Positions 25,403 to 34,683 of a DNA stretch of 64,000 nt are shown here, piece after piece. The translations under genes and the position numbers were made by a program. The stretch's first letter is position 1; every line of letters begins with the position of its first letter. The notes below the pieces were generated by a model, which worked only from the letters and a program-made list of their open reading frames with translations, did not search any database and was not told the origin of the DNA. This DNA comes from an uncultured Eggerthellaceae bacterium (GTDB taxonomy: Bacteria > Actinomycetota > Coriobacteriia > Coriobacteriales > Eggerthellaceae), in assembly GCA_934670115.1 (NCBI GenBank), contig CAKUOV010000009.1, forward strand, positions 1 through 64,000, given 5' to 3'.

Positions 25403-26602
25403 ATGTCTCAAGAACAAGCCCGTTTGTCATTTCTCGAGCGCTCTCGAAGGGTGTTTGTTGGTGTTGCGATGTGCGTGTTGCTGTGTGCGGCGGCGCTGGC
25501 GACAATAACTGCGCCATCGGTGGCGCTGGCTGCTCAGCCGAATCCGCTTGACCATGCCGCTCTTGCCGAAAAACAGGCCGCTGAACAGGCGAAAGACGAG
25601 AAAAGCGACGCTACTGATGCGGAAGGCTCGGCGACTGGCGGCATTGATATGCTTGCGTCGGCGAATCGCGCTGCCGCTGCGCGCGCGTGGTCGCTTACGC
25701 CTTCGGGTTTCGTGGCGCAAGATGGTCAAACCATCATTCCTGGTGCGCTTGCCAAGGGCATTGATGTGAGCGAGCATCAAGGCGAGATCGACTGGGAAGC
25801 GGTTAAGGCCGATGGTGTTACGTTTGCGATCTTGCGTGTTGGCTATGGCGGTGATTATTCCGACCAAGATGATAAGTGCTTCGCATATAACGTCTCGGAA
25901 TGTGAACGTTTGGGCATTCCCTATGGCGTGTATTTATACTCGTACGCGTACGATACTGCTTCTGCTCGTTCGGAAGCAAACCATGTTCTGCGTGTTTTGG
26001 GGGACCATAAGCCCAGCTATCCGGTTTATTACGATTTGGAATATACCTCGAATGGATCGCCGGCGGGCAATGACGGTAGCGGCGCGGTGAGTATCACGAA
26101 CGACGATTTGAGCGAATTTGCTACGATTTTCTGCAATGCAGTCTCCGAAGCAGGGTTCACTCCGGGTATTTATGCGAACCTGAACTGGTGGAACAATTAT
26201 CTGACCGATTCTTGCTTCTCCCAGTGGGAACGCTGGGTTGCCCAGTACAACAACTATTGCAGCTACCAGGGCGAATATAAGGTGTGGCAATCCGCAAGCG
26301 ATGCATCGGTTGCGGGCGTGAATGGATACGTTGACGTTGATTTTGACTACTATCCGTACCGCGGTGGGGCGGGCTATAAGCGCGCTGATTTGAACATGAA
26401 CGGCAAAGTGAATGTGGTTGATGCCCAAATCGCCTACGATCTGGCCTGCGGAAACACAACCGTGCGTCAAAAGTTCCTTGCGCCAGGCGTGGCGTGGACC
26501 GATAAAACCGTTCGCTATTTCGTTGACGTAAACGGCGATGGTTCCATGGATGCTTCGGATGCTTTGGCGATTCAATGGGGCGCGCTGCACGGAACATTAT
26601 AA
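25403..26602 (+). CDS. Secreted GH25 muramidase with C-terminal dockerin-like repeats
   Basis: A 399-residue precursor. Residues 12-45 form a signal peptide ending near ALAA. A linker follows, then a GH25 domain from about residue 117: GIDVSEHQGEIDW with the catalytic-site aspartate, and YYDLEY with the acid pair. The last 65 residues hold two calcium-loop segments, DLNMNGKVNVVDAQIAYDLA and DVNGDGSMDASDALAIQWGA, which match the duplicated dockerin motif. GH25 enzymes cut peptidoglycan glycan strands. An ATG at 25379 overlaps the previous stop, but 25403 has AAGAGG upstream. Confidence 0.88.
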   Translation: MSQEQARLSFLERSRRVFVGVAMCVLLCAAALATITAPSVALAAQPNPLDHAALAEKQAAEQAKDEKSDATDAEGSATGGIDMLASANRAAAARAWSLTPSGFVAQDGQTIIPGALAKGIDVSEHQGEIDWEAVKADGVTFAILRVGYGGDYSDQDDKCFAYNVSECERLGIPYGVYLYSYAYDTASARSEANHVLRVLGDHKPSYPVYYDLEYTSNGSPAGNDGSGAVSITNDDLSEFATIFCNAVSEAGFTPGIYANLNWWNNYLTDSCFSQWERWVAQYNNYCSYQGEYKVWQSASDASVAGVNGYVDVDFDYYPYRGGAGYKRADLNMNGKVNVVDAQIAYDLACGNTTVRQKFLAPGVAWTDKTVRYFVDVNGDGSMDASDALAIQWGALHGTL

Positions 26603-27096
26603 CTGAGCATCGATAGGTAGTTGTTCGCCCCGTTGTTTCAGCGATTCGATAAGGCTTGCTGCGAGGGAAGTCCTTAGGAAAGTTGTAAACCCGATTCCAA
26701 TTGAAGTCTCGGATTGGCCCGTCGTTTCTTGCGGCGGGTTTTTCGTGCGCTGCGTGGCGACAGGATGCTTAGTGTTCGGGCGCCTGCTCATGTCGCTTCT
26801 CTGTATCCTCTCTGTCAAGAGATGTTAAAAGCTAGGGGCATCGAAGAGTGAAAAATCACTTAAAACAGTGTATGTTTGCTATTAGTATTTTTCTCAATTT
26901 ATATTATTAAAATTCTTCTTTAATAATAAACGAACTGGGAAAATAAAAAAATAGCTAAAAACGATTGATACTAGACGGGAAGAGGCAGTTAGGAGCACGC
27001 AAGGGAAAGATATCCTTGTGGAAAACAGAGGCGTTTGCGGACTCGCATAAAGCGGTGCGTTGCGTTTTTGCGGTATTGGTTTTGCGGAAGGAATGC
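26603..27096. other. Intergenic region with terminator and AT-rich stretch
   Basis: A hairpin CCCGTCG / CGGCGGG at 26718-26738 followed by TTTTT is the likely terminator of the muramidase gene. From about 26860 to 26965 the DNA is AT-rich with TTAATAATAAA-like runs. No gene or repeat of another locus is seen. Confidence 0.6.
26718..26743 (+). terminator. Terminator downstream of the muramidase gene
   Basis: A seven-base-pair stem (CCCGTCG with CGGCGGG, one G-U pair), a seven-base loop and five T residues. Confidence 0.75.
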
Positions 27097-27966
27097 CTAC
27101 ACCCACCACGCCATGGCGGCGGTGCCCAGCACGATAAGAAACAATCCCAGTGCGGACTTCTTCGAAAGCTTCTCCTTGAATACGAAGTAAGCGAACAGCA
27201 CCGAAACAAGCAGCGACAGCTTGTCGATTTGCACGACCACGCTCACTTGACCTATGGCGATTGCGTAGTAGTAGAACAGCCAGGATGCTCCTGTGGCAAG
27301 ACCGGATGCTGCCAAGAATCCTAATTCGGAACGCTTCACATCGGGTACTTGGCTCAGTTTTCCCTTCATTGCAACAATAACCCAGGCCATGATGAGCACC
27401 ACGCAGGTGCGGATGGCGGTTGCAAGGTTCGACTCAACGCCCTCGATGCCGACTTTCGCCAGTATGGAAGTAAGCGCAGCAAACACCGCGGCTCCAATTG
27501 CCCATGCAAGCCAGCTTTTGCTTCCTCCTTCGCCTGTTTGCTGCTTTTTCTCGATCATCATGAATGTGCCTACCGTGATAACGGCGGTGCCCATGAGCTT
27601 AACGGCAAGATTGCTTGTCTCGCCGAACAGGACAATTGCCAGCAGTACAGCAAGAACGGTGCTCATTTTGTCAACGGGGACCACCTTGTTCACGTCGCCT
27701 ACGGAAAGTGCCTTGAAGTAGCAAATCCATGAGCTACCCGTTGCAAGTCCCGACAAGATAAGGAAGAGCCATGACCGCCCACCGATGTTTGCAATGGCAC
27801 TTAGGGGTCCTGCGAGTGCCGCCATAATCCAGGCGAAAACCAGCACGACGCAGGTGCGCAGTGCGGTTGCGACATCGGAGTCGGTGCTCTTGATTCCGCA
27901 TTTCGCAAGAATCGAGGTGATTCCTGCGAAAAAGGCCGATGCAAATGCGGCAAGAATCCAAGACAA
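27097..27966 (-). CDS. EamA/DMT-family transporter with duplicated halves
   Basis: A 289-residue protein with ten helices in two clearly homologous halves. FFAGITSILAKCGI and TALRTCVVLVFAW near the N-terminus recur as VFAALTSILAKVGI and TAIRTCVVLIMAW in the second half, so the internal duplication is unusually well kept. It starts with TTG after AAAGGAAG. The substrate is unknown. It is transcribed alone and leftward. Confidence 0.87.
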   Translation of the reverse strand: MSWILAAFASAFFAGITSILAKCGIKSTDSDVATALRTCVVLVFAWIMAALAGPLSAIANIGGRSWLFLILSGLATGSSWICYFKALSVGDVNKVVPVDKMSTVLAVLLAIVLFGETSNLAVKLMGTAVITVGTFMMIEKKQQTGEGGSKSWLAWAIGAAVFAALTSILAKVGIEGVESNLATAIRTCVVLIMAWVIVAMKGKLSQVPDVKRSELGFLAASGLATGASWLFYYYAIAIGQVSVVVQIDKLSLLVSVLFAYFVFKEKLSKKSALGLFLIVLGTAAMAWWV

Positions 27967-28380
27967 GGAAACTTCCTTTCACGAGCAGTGTTTGCGCTTG
28001 ATATTCGTATGTGATTATACGTCCCTTTTTTGGTGTGCAGGGAGGGGAGCGGAGATTTTACTTGACGGCATCGTGGACGAGCGCGCACTTTTTCGGCGTG
28101 CGGGATGGGTGAGAGGCCGGTGCTGCGATAGGCGCGAAGAGGTTTTTCCGATGCGCAGCGCGAGGCGTTGTGTGCTGGCAAATCGTAGTAGTATTGTTTG
28201 TTCTGTTTTGCGTGCGATGGCCTTCGCGTAAGAACCGTTAAAATAGAAGGGTTATAAGCGCGGAAGGTGCTGGGGCGCGTGGTTGCGAAAAGCGTGAGAG
28301 ATGTTTTCGTGCGGGAGACGCTGAATTGCCAAAGCATTGAACAAGGAACTGCGTGCAGAAAAACGAAAAGGAGACGAGCG
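27967..28380. other. Intergenic region, nothing recognised
   Basis: A 414-base spacer between divergent genes. It holds possible -10 boxes such as TTAAAATAG near 28240, but no gene, repeat or hairpin that I can support. Confidence 0.4.
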
Positions 28381-28836
28381 ATGCTGTTTTCAACGGAAAT
28401 GAAAGATCTTACCAAGATTTGCCCGAAGGCGGCGAACTTTTGGGCGCAGCATGATATGGCTGCTCTTGAGAACGGCAGCTACGACCTGGGCGATGGCGAG
28501 TGCGTGAATGTGATGTCGTACGATACGAAGCTGCGCACCCAAAAGGAATACGAAGCGCATGAAGAGTACGTTGACATTCAGTGCGTTATTGCTGGTCAGG
28601 AGTATTTGGAAGTTGCTCCAGTGCAGAATCTGGAAGTCACGAAGGCGTTTGATGCTGTCGATGATTATGCGCTGTACAGCAACAATGTGACGGGCGAGGC
28701 CTTCCTTATGATGCCGGGCCGCTTCGCCATTGTGTTTCCCGCCGACGCACACATGCCGGGCGTTTGCGTTGATGCGCCCCAGGCGGTGAAGAAAGCGGTG
28801 TTCAAGATTAAAGTGGCCTCGCTGGCTGCTCTGTAG
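28381..28836 (+). CDS. YhcH/YjgK/YiaL-family protein
   Basis: A 151-residue cupin-like protein of the DUF386 (YhcH/YjgK/YiaL) family. Family marks are YEAHEEYVDIQCVIAGQEYL near residues 61-80, the PGRFAIVFPADAHMPG metal/sugar site near 120, and the KKAVFKIKV end. Members handle sugars such as sialic acid derivatives (anomerase-like roles have been proposed). AAGGAGACG precedes the ATG. It stands close to an asparagine-synthetase-like gene on the same strand, with no obvious pathway link. Confidence 0.9.
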   Translation: MLFSTEMKDLTKICPKAANFWAQHDMAALENGSYDLGDGECVNVMSYDTKLRTQKEYEAHEEYVDIQCVIAGQEYLEVAPVQNLEVTKAFDAVDDYALYSNNVTGEAFLMMPGRFAIVFPADAHMPGVCVDAPQAVKKAVFKIKVASLAAL

Positions 28837-28990
28837 CACGGAGGCGTGGCGCGCAAGGCGCGAAAGGTGCAGCGGTAGCGTGCGCACAACCACGTTGCTC
28901 GGTGCTGTGGCGGCTTCGTTGCTGTGCTGCGGCGCTTCGCTTCTTGTGAGCGACTTCTGCGACCCCTGATTCGAACCGAAAGGACAACCT

Positions 28991-30586
28991 GTGATTGAGC
29001 TGAAGGCGTATGCCGGATTGATTCGCAACCATAAAGAACTTGCTTCTGAGCTGGGCGTATGCACCAATGGACTGGCGCGCGACCAGCGCGAGCGGCGTTT
29101 GATGGTGGCCGCTTACGAGCGGTGGGGAACGCAGATGGGCACCCATATCAACGGTCAGTTCGCCGCCGCGCTCTTCGACACTGAAAGTCAGCAGCTGTTC
29201 TGCTTGCGCGACATTCTGGGCGCAGAGCTTTTCTTCTATTACCAGACGGCGGATGGGCGTGTTCTGGTGGGCACGAGCATTAGCGATTTGTTCGATCAGC
29301 CCGGATTTGTGCGCGAGCTCAATCAGGAAATGATCCAATTCTACTTGGCCTTCACCTACTTGCCCGGCGAAGAAACCCTGTTCAAGGGCGTGTTCAAGCT
29401 GCAGCCAGGTGGGTATTTAACGTACAGCGACGCACAGGGGCTCAAGCTGGGAACGTATTGGGATCTGTCGTTTGAGCCCGATGAGTCGAAGACGCTCGAC
29501 CAATGGGCAAGCGACGTGAACGCTGCCATGGAGGCAAGCCTGCGTGACATTTGCGAGCCTGACCAGGTGTGCGATAGCTTCCTTTCGGGCGGCGTGGATT
29601 CGTCGTTTATCGTGGCGAAGAGCCGCGCGCGCACGGGATTTTGCGCCGCGTATGAGAATCAACAGGCAAGCGAAGAGGAAGATGCGCGCGCCACGGCGGA
29701 GTTTTTAGGTCGCAATTTCGAGGGGCTCACCGTCACGCCCGAAGAGTTTTTGGGAAACGTCGATGAGTTCTTGCGCGCTTTCGAGCTGCCAACGGCCGAT
29801 GTTGCCGCGCTTTCCCTGTATTCCGCATGCAAGCAAATCGTTGCGGGCGGCAAGTCCGAGCTGTGTTTCTCGGGCGAAGGTGCCGATGAGTTTTTCGCCG
29901 GCTACAGCGTGTATCGTCACACGCCGGTGTTGCGCAAGTTGCTTGAGCCGGTCTATCACGGCACTACGTACATCATGAACGCGAAAGAGCAGAAGCGTTT
30001 TGCTGCGCGGTATTTCCCGAATCGTTCCACGGAGGATTTCGTCAAGCAGCGTGCGGCGGCGGGTGCTGTCTACGATGAGCTGGGGCAAAAGCTCTACACC
30101 GACCTGCGTACGTATTTCGAGGGCAGCATTCTGTATAACTCCACGAAGATTGCGCGCGGCACGGGCCTTGATATTCGCATGCCGTTTTGCGATTTGCGCA
30201 TGTTCGAGATTGCGCGCACCATGCCGTCGCGTTTCAAGACCACCGATCAAGGGAATAAGCTGGCGCTTCGCGCGGCGGCGGCACGCGTGTTGCCGCACGA
30301 TGTTGCGTATCGCAAGAAGCTGGGTTTCCCGGTGCCAGTACGTGCGTGGCTGGCAACCGAGCCGTTCATGGCGAAAATCGAGCGTGCGTTGACAAGCGAT
30401 GCGGCAAAATGCCTGCTCAACGCAGGTGAGCTGAACTGCTTGCTGGCGGCGTTCAAAGGTGAAAAACCGGCGGCGCACGGGCATTGGTATAAGCGTCACG
30501 AGCCGCTTTTATGGCGCTACGTGTGGACGTGCTACACCTTGGTGCGCTGGTACGAGCTGTTTTTCCTGGATGGAGCGGCTGATTAG
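28991..30586 (+). CDS. Asparagine-synthetase-like protein lacking the start of the glutaminase domain
   Basis: A 531-residue protein. Residues 7-140 match the second half of a class II glutamine amidotransferase domain. Residues from about 195 match the synthetase domain, with the pyrophosphate loop SGGVDSS at 199-205 and the later SGEGADEFFAGY. The N-terminal 70 or so residues of AsnB, including the catalytic Cys2 and the HxRL region, are absent. The upstream 150 bases do not encode them. It should be unable to use glutamine and may use free ammonia or another amine. It starts with GTG after AAAGGA. Confidence 0.85.
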   Translation: MIELKAYAGLIRNHKELASELGVCTNGLARDQRERRLMVAAYERWGTQMGTHINGQFAAALFDTESQQLFCLRDILGAELFFYYQTADGRVLVGTSISDLFDQPGFVRELNQEMIQFYLAFTYLPGEETLFKGVFKLQPGGYLTYSDAQGLKLGTYWDLSFEPDESKTLDQWASDVNAAMEASLRDICEPDQVCDSFLSGGVDSSFIVAKSRARTGFCAAYENQQASEEEDARATAEFLGRNFEGLTVTPEEFLGNVDEFLRAFELPTADVAALSLYSACKQIVAGGKSELCFSGEGADEFFAGYSVYRHTPVLRKLLEPVYHGTTYIMNAKEQKRFAARYFPNRSTEDFVKQRAAAGAVYDELGQKLYTDLRTYFEGSILYNSTKIARGTGLDIRMPFCDLRMFEIARTMPSRFKTTDQGNKLALRAAAARVLPHDVAYRKKLGFPVPVRAWLATEPFMAKIERALTSDAAKCLLNAGELNCLLAAFKGEKPAAHGHWYKRHEPLLWRYVWTCYTLVRWYELFFLDGAAD

Positions 30587-30717
30587 ATTCGGCGCGAAGG
30601 AACCGAGCGAAGGGGCCGGCTGCGGCGCCGCGCCGCTACCCCAGCTGCGATTTGAGCTGCGATTCGGATTGCGCCGCAGGGTGGGATCTGCGGGTTTGCT
30701 GCTTGAACGGTGGCCGA

Positions 30718-31725
30718 CTAGGCTGGGGTGGTTTTGTCCGAACTCTCGTAACTGCTCAAGATACTGCGAAGATGTGTGGCGTATGCCGCGCGCGTGCTCT
30801 GCGGCGCTTCAATGGTGATATCTTCGCCAAATTGCGCGAGCCATCCGTAGAATGTGGGACTTTCCATCACCGTCACATGTACGCGTGCGACATCTTCTTC
30901 AGCCGGTGTTACCAGAACGTCTTCCCCGAAACGATCCACGACTGCGTTCATGGCTGATGCCTTCGCTAAAAGCGTGACCGTTGTTGGCTGCCCGTTGAAC
31001 ATGTCAAAGCTGCGCTGCTGATACTGCGTGGCGTTGAACGCGGCAATGCGCTCGTTGCGCGTGGCCTCTTCTTCCGATACGTTGATGTTGAGCATGCGGT
31101 CAACGCGATAATTCACGAAGCATTCGTGCTGTTCGCTCCAGGCTACCAGGTAGTAGCAGTCGTTCGTATAGAGCAGCTGAACAGGAGTTTCTTTGTAGAT
31201 TGCGCCATTGCGTCGCAGCACTCGCTTCTTGTTTTCGTCGTATTGGAAATATTTGAATTCGACTTTGCGGCGCGTTGAAATGGCGCGGCTGATGGCATCG
31301 ATGTTGTAGAAAACCGACTCGTTTTGCGTTTTGATGCGGCCTTCCACATGGATGCGCTTCTTTAAGCTAGCAGCCAGGTGCTTGCTTCCCAGCTTTTCGA
31401 TGGCGGCAACCAGGGTGTCGGCTTTTCGCTGGGTTAGGAATTTCGACGACTGCACGGCATCGGCCATTAAGATAAGCTCCTGATCTTGAAATTCACGCGT
31501 GACCAGCGCGTATTCAACGGGATTATGCGGAATTTTCTGAATGTCATACCCGAAATCAACAAGGCTTTGAATATCGCGGTAAAACGTTTTGCGCTCCACT
31601 TTAATGCCACGCTCCGCCAGGCGTTCGCACAGCTGCGGGCACGTTAAGCCGTGGTTTTCGTCTGTCTCTTCTTGCAGAATACGTGCAAGATAGAGAAGCT
31701 TTAGACGCTGATTTTCGGCGGACAT
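30718..31725 (-). CDS. WYL-domain (YafY-type) transcriptional regulator
   Basis: A 335-residue regulator. An N-terminal winged helix (QLCERLAERGIKVERKTFYR, then DIQSLVDFGYDI) spans residues 28-60. A WYL domain is centred near residue 200 (VQLLYTNDCYYLVAW, with RVDRM following), and a C-terminal WCX part follows. WYL proteins sense nucleic acids or small ligands and often sit beside defence or stress genes. It lies 66 bases downstream of the AlbA_2-type gene and is read in the same direction, so the two may share a transcript. Confidence 0.88.
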   Translation of the reverse strand: MSAENQRLKLLYLARILQEETDENHGLTCPQLCERLAERGIKVERKTFYRDIQSLVDFGYDIQKIPHNPVEYALVTREFQDQELILMADAVQSSKFLTQRKADTLVAAIEKLGSKHLAASLKKRIHVEGRIKTQNESVFYNIDAISRAISTRRKVEFKYFQYDENKKRVLRRNGAIYKETPVQLLYTNDCYYLVAWSEQHECFVNYRVDRMLNINVSEEEATRNERIAAFNATQYQQRSFDMFNGQPTTVTLLAKASAMNAVVDRFGEDVLVTPAEEDVARVHVTVMESPTFYGWLAQFGEDITIEAPQSTRAAYATHLRSILSSYESSDKTTPA

Positions 31726-31791
31726 GGTGGTTCCTTTCTGGGCGGGCGATTATGACGTCGGTAGTGCATAGCAAGCGGGCATATATTGCGT

Positions 31792-33270
31792 TTACGACGT
31801 TGCGATTTTGTATTTCCTGTTTCTGCTGGTCGTTGGAGCTGTTGCAACAATTAGTTTCTTGTCCAAAAGGTCCTTCACGCGATTGCGGACTTGAACAACG
31901 GTCAGACCGCTAAGCGCGGAAAGTTCTTTTGTTCCCAGGACGCCATTGGAACGAATGAGGTCCATGATCGCCAATTCGTCATCCTTTAGTTCCGCTCGAG
32001 CGGTTTGTTCCAGGCAGCTGCTTCTGAGCAGGGTGACTTTGAAGTTGTCGATGCCTGCTTTGAATATTGGCTCGCTTAGTCCACGTTCCTTCATTGCGTT
32101 TATCATGAGGATGATTCCCGTTCCGTTTCCTTCGGCGGGCGACCCTGCTTCGCTTGGAAGGGGAACGATACTCATGAGCCTCATGAGCGTTGGGTTCCGA
32201 CAGCAGGAACGACCATCGTCCAGCGTTTCTTCGATTTTGCCTCCCCAAAGGCCTCCTGGATTGCTTATTTCGATTCTATCGGTATAAATATCAACGGAAA
32301 TGCTTTGCCCATCGAAGAGACTGCTATATTCTCGGTGAATTACCGCATTGCAAAGCGCTTCGCGAAGAACTTCCAAAGGAATCTCCAGCTCATCAATGCG
32401 AACAGCTCCTTTTACGATGGAGACAGTGCGTAAATTTCTCACAATCGTTTTCAGTGATTCTTCGATCATCTCGCCAAGAGTGCCATCGCACAGTTGCCTG
32501 TCAAGAAATCGAGGTTTTCCTAGTTCGGATTTGCCCGTTCCTGCATGCACGGCAACATCAATGCAAAGTTTTGGGAAGAACTGCTGCGGGTAATTACCTG
32601 CAACGAGCAGGCCTGCTTTCGTTATTTGTTTGTCGCTGTTCATAAAGTTAAGGCGCCGCAGTTTTTCTTCGGTAGCGTTGGCGCCGCGCAAGGATCGCGG
32701 CATCATGATGGCCGCTTTTGCAAACGTTGCTTCGTAAATCTGGTCATTGAGATCAGTTGTTCTTGCTTCTTTGACGGGTTGTCGATCCGAATCCGTGGTT
32801 ACAAGTGCATGCTGAAGGGAGTAAATTTCGTTGAGTGTAAGGTGAAGATCGCCATCATCGATGCGTTTGAAAGATCCTTTGGAGATGCCCTTGCTCGTTA
32901 CGTAGCAGGGCTTTTGGTCGGGACCGAGTTCTTCAATAGAGATAACGAGCACGGGGGTTTCGTCTATTTCGAGGCGATCTATGCTGTAGACAGGGATAGG
33001 TTGAACTTTTGCCGCAGACGAACCTTCCTCCATGCCTGCGCAGAACTGCGCGCAGATTTTGTTCTGGTCAAAACCATCTACCGTGGAAAAGCCGTTTTCC
33101 TCATCAATTCCAAGAAGAATAATGCCACCGCATGTGTTAGCGAACGCGCTTACGGTATCCCAAATGTTTTTCGGAAGCTCCTTTTCGCTTCGCTTTGCTT
33201 CGTATGACGCGTCGTCGTTTTTTTGTCGGCGTAGCTTTGAGAGGATTTTTTTCAACTCTTCATTTGTCAT
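31792..33270 (-). CDS. AlbA_2/schlafen-like ATP-binding putative regulator
   Basis: A 492-residue protein with an N-terminal AlbA_2 (divergent AAA-4) domain at about residues 10-140 (FANTCGGIILLGIDEE, GSFKRIDDGD). A HATPase_c_4 segment spans about 275-385 (EALCNAVIHREYS, EISNPGGLWGG, GNGTGI). A C-terminal winged helix follows (GTKELSALSGLTVVQVRNRV). Proteins of this type are usually called transcriptional regulators or helicase-related, and some act in phage defence. Directly upstream lies an array of about eleven GTGAGAGATAA-like repeats, so autoregulation through that array is plausible. Confidence 0.85.
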   Translation of the reverse strand: MTNEELKKILSKLRRQKNDDASYEAKRSEKELPKNIWDTVSAFANTCGGIILLGIDEENGFSTVDGFDQNKICAQFCAGMEEGSSAAKVQPIPVYSIDRLEIDETPVLVISIEELGPDQKPCYVTSKGISKGSFKRIDDGDLHLTLNEIYSLQHALVTTDSDRQPVKEARTTDLNDQIYEATFAKAAIMMPRSLRGANATEEKLRRLNFMNSDKQITKAGLLVAGNYPQQFFPKLCIDVAVHAGTGKSELGKPRFLDRQLCDGTLGEMIEESLKTIVRNLRTVSIVKGAVRIDELEIPLEVLREALCNAVIHREYSSLFDGQSISVDIYTDRIEISNPGGLWGGKIEETLDDGRSCCRNPTLMRLMSIVPLPSEAGSPAEGNGTGIILMINAMKERGLSEPIFKAGIDNFKVTLLRSSCLEQTARAELKDDELAIMDLIRSNGVLGTKELSALSGLTVVQVRNRVKDLLDKKLIVATAPTTSRNRKYKIATS

Positions 33271-33306
33271 TTGGCATCCTTTCTCTTGCTTCTTCTTTGT
33301 GCATTA

Positions 33307-33433
33307 TAAGAGATAAAGTGAGAGATATGACAGATAATGTGAGAGATAATAAGAGAAAAGTGAGAGATAAAGGAAAAACATGAGAGATAGTGACAGATAA
33401 GTGAGAGATGGTGAGAGAAAATATGAGAGATAG
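33307..33433 (+). repeat. Array of about eleven GTGAGAGATAA-like repeats
   Basis: Imperfect 10-12-base units (GTGAGAGATAT, GTGAGAGATAA, ATGAGAGATAG, GTGACAGATAA, GTGAGAGATGG and others) follow each other almost head to tail for 127 bases. All have the same orientation. The array starts 36 bases upstream of the AlbA_2-type gene on its promoter side. The unit is near one helical turn, so bound proteins would line up on one face. Confidence 0.8.
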
Positions 33434-33527
33434 ATTTGCTGTTTACCCGCGTGTGCCGATCGGGGCGCTAGGCAGGGAAACTCGTTGGTGCTGTTCCGAT
33501 CGATTAGTTGGTCTTGCTGTTGCCGGT

Positions 33528-33618
33528 TAATGTAGGGAACTTTTTTGCAATCATAATTACGATTTGTTCCCTATTTTGTTTGATACGTTGTTGCGTTTTT
33601 TTCGTCGAGGCGCAAGAC
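33528..33618 (+). repeat. Fic-flanking direct repeat, left copy
   Basis: About 90 bases similar (roughly 70% by eye) to 34591-34683. It contains TAGGGAAC at 33533-33540 and its inverse GTTCCCTA at 33566-33573, a T-run, and GAGGCGCA near the end. It lies just downstream of the fic gene. Confidence 0.65.
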
Positions 33619-33634
33619 GGTCAAGCACGACTAC

Positions 33635-34573
33635 CTACTCCAAAGGGCGCCAGCATTTTTCTTTCATGAACGCCGCTAGCTCGTTGGAGCATGTTCCCTC
33701 GTAGTGACCAACGAGCAGCTTTCGAAATGTCTGCACGTCTGCCTCGGGCACGATAAGCAGACCGCCTCCCTTCGAAATGAGGTAGTGGTTGGCGTAGATT
33801 ATGGCCGCGCGCTTGTTTCCGTCTAAGAAAACTTGCCACTTCATGCAGGATATCGCCAGCTCAATAGCTGTATCGATGCAGGGTTTCTCTGCATTTATGA
33901 TTTCGGCTAGCCGTTCTCTTATGACAGATTCTTGCGGAAGGGGTGGTACGTACGATGTTCCGCCAATGGCCACGGGAACGCCGCGCACTCTGCCGCCGTC
34001 TGCAAAGAATCCCTCGTTGACCAGGCCAGCTATATGGCTCAGCATAGAAAAATCCGAAGGGCAGCGTAGCACATCCTTGTCAAGAACGAATTCCCAGGCA
34101 TGCTTGAGGTTGAGAATCTTCTGAACATCGGATGCGGACATACCGTTTACGATGCCGTTGTCTACGATATCTTCGGTCTGCGGGAACGTGGTAGATACTC
34201 CTTCGAGCACCGCCTGCTCGTAGATCATGGACTTCATGTTCGCCCGTGCGAAGTCCAGGTTAAGCAGAACGCGAGGTGATAGCTCGTCTTCTGAGTACCC
34301 CGCTGCTGCGAGTTCTTTCTCGCATTTGCGCAGCTCTTTTCGAAGCGTGCGGGCCTCAGCCGCGTTGCGTAATAATAGTTGATGCAAGTCTTCGGAGTAT
34401 ACGTCAACATAGGTTGAGGTCAGTTTACCCCCGACGCGCTTACGCATGTATAGGTATCGATTCCCATCACGCTCCTTCACTTCAGGGGTGCCTTCGTAGG
34501 GAATGAGCGCGAGCCGCGCGTTGATGTCGGCTCGTTGATAGAGAAGTTCGTTGATATTGGCGCATGCGGACAT
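33635..34573 (-). CDS. Fic-domain protein with altered catalytic motif
   Basis: A 312-residue Fic protein. The core motif reads QVFLDGNKRAA near residue 265 where active AMPylators have HPFxxGNGR, so the catalytic histidine position is a glutamine. An upstream LEGVSTTFPQTED segment near residue 125 resembles the inhibitory (S/T)xxxE(G/N) helix of class II Fic proteins. The N-terminal 100 residues are helical and charged. The protein may have lost transferase activity or use another nucleotide chemistry. It stands alone between two diverged direct repeats. Confidence 0.82.
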   Translation of the reverse strand: MSACANINELLYQRADINARLALIPYEGTPEVKERDGNRYLYMRKRVGGKLTSTYVDVYSEDLHQLLLRNAAEARTLRKELRKCEKELAAAGYSEDELSPRVLLNLDFARANMKSMIYEQAVLEGVSTTFPQTEDIVDNGIVNGMSASDVQKILNLKHAWEFVLDKDVLRCPSDFSMLSHIAGLVNEGFFADGGRVRGVPVAIGGTSYVPPLPQESVIRERLAEIINAEKPCIDTAIELAISCMKWQVFLDGNKRAAIIYANHYLISKGGGLLIVPEADVQTFRKLLVGHYEGTCSNELAAFMKEKCWRPLE

Positions 34574-34590
34574 GCATTCTCCTTTTTTGA

Positions 34591-34683
34591 TAATGCTGTA
34601 GGGAACATTTTATCATTATTAGTTGCAGTCTGTTCCCTATTTTTTGCTCGATGCAGTGCTACACGTTTTTTATTGAGGCGCAG
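34591..34683 (+). repeat. Fic-flanking direct repeat, right copy
   Basis: The counterpart of 33528-33618, with TAGGGAAC at 34599-34606, GTTCCCTA at 34632-34639, a T-run and GAGGCGCA. It sits directly upstream of the fic start, so this copy covers the fic promoter and the inverted TAGGGAAC pair could be its operator. Confidence 0.65.
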
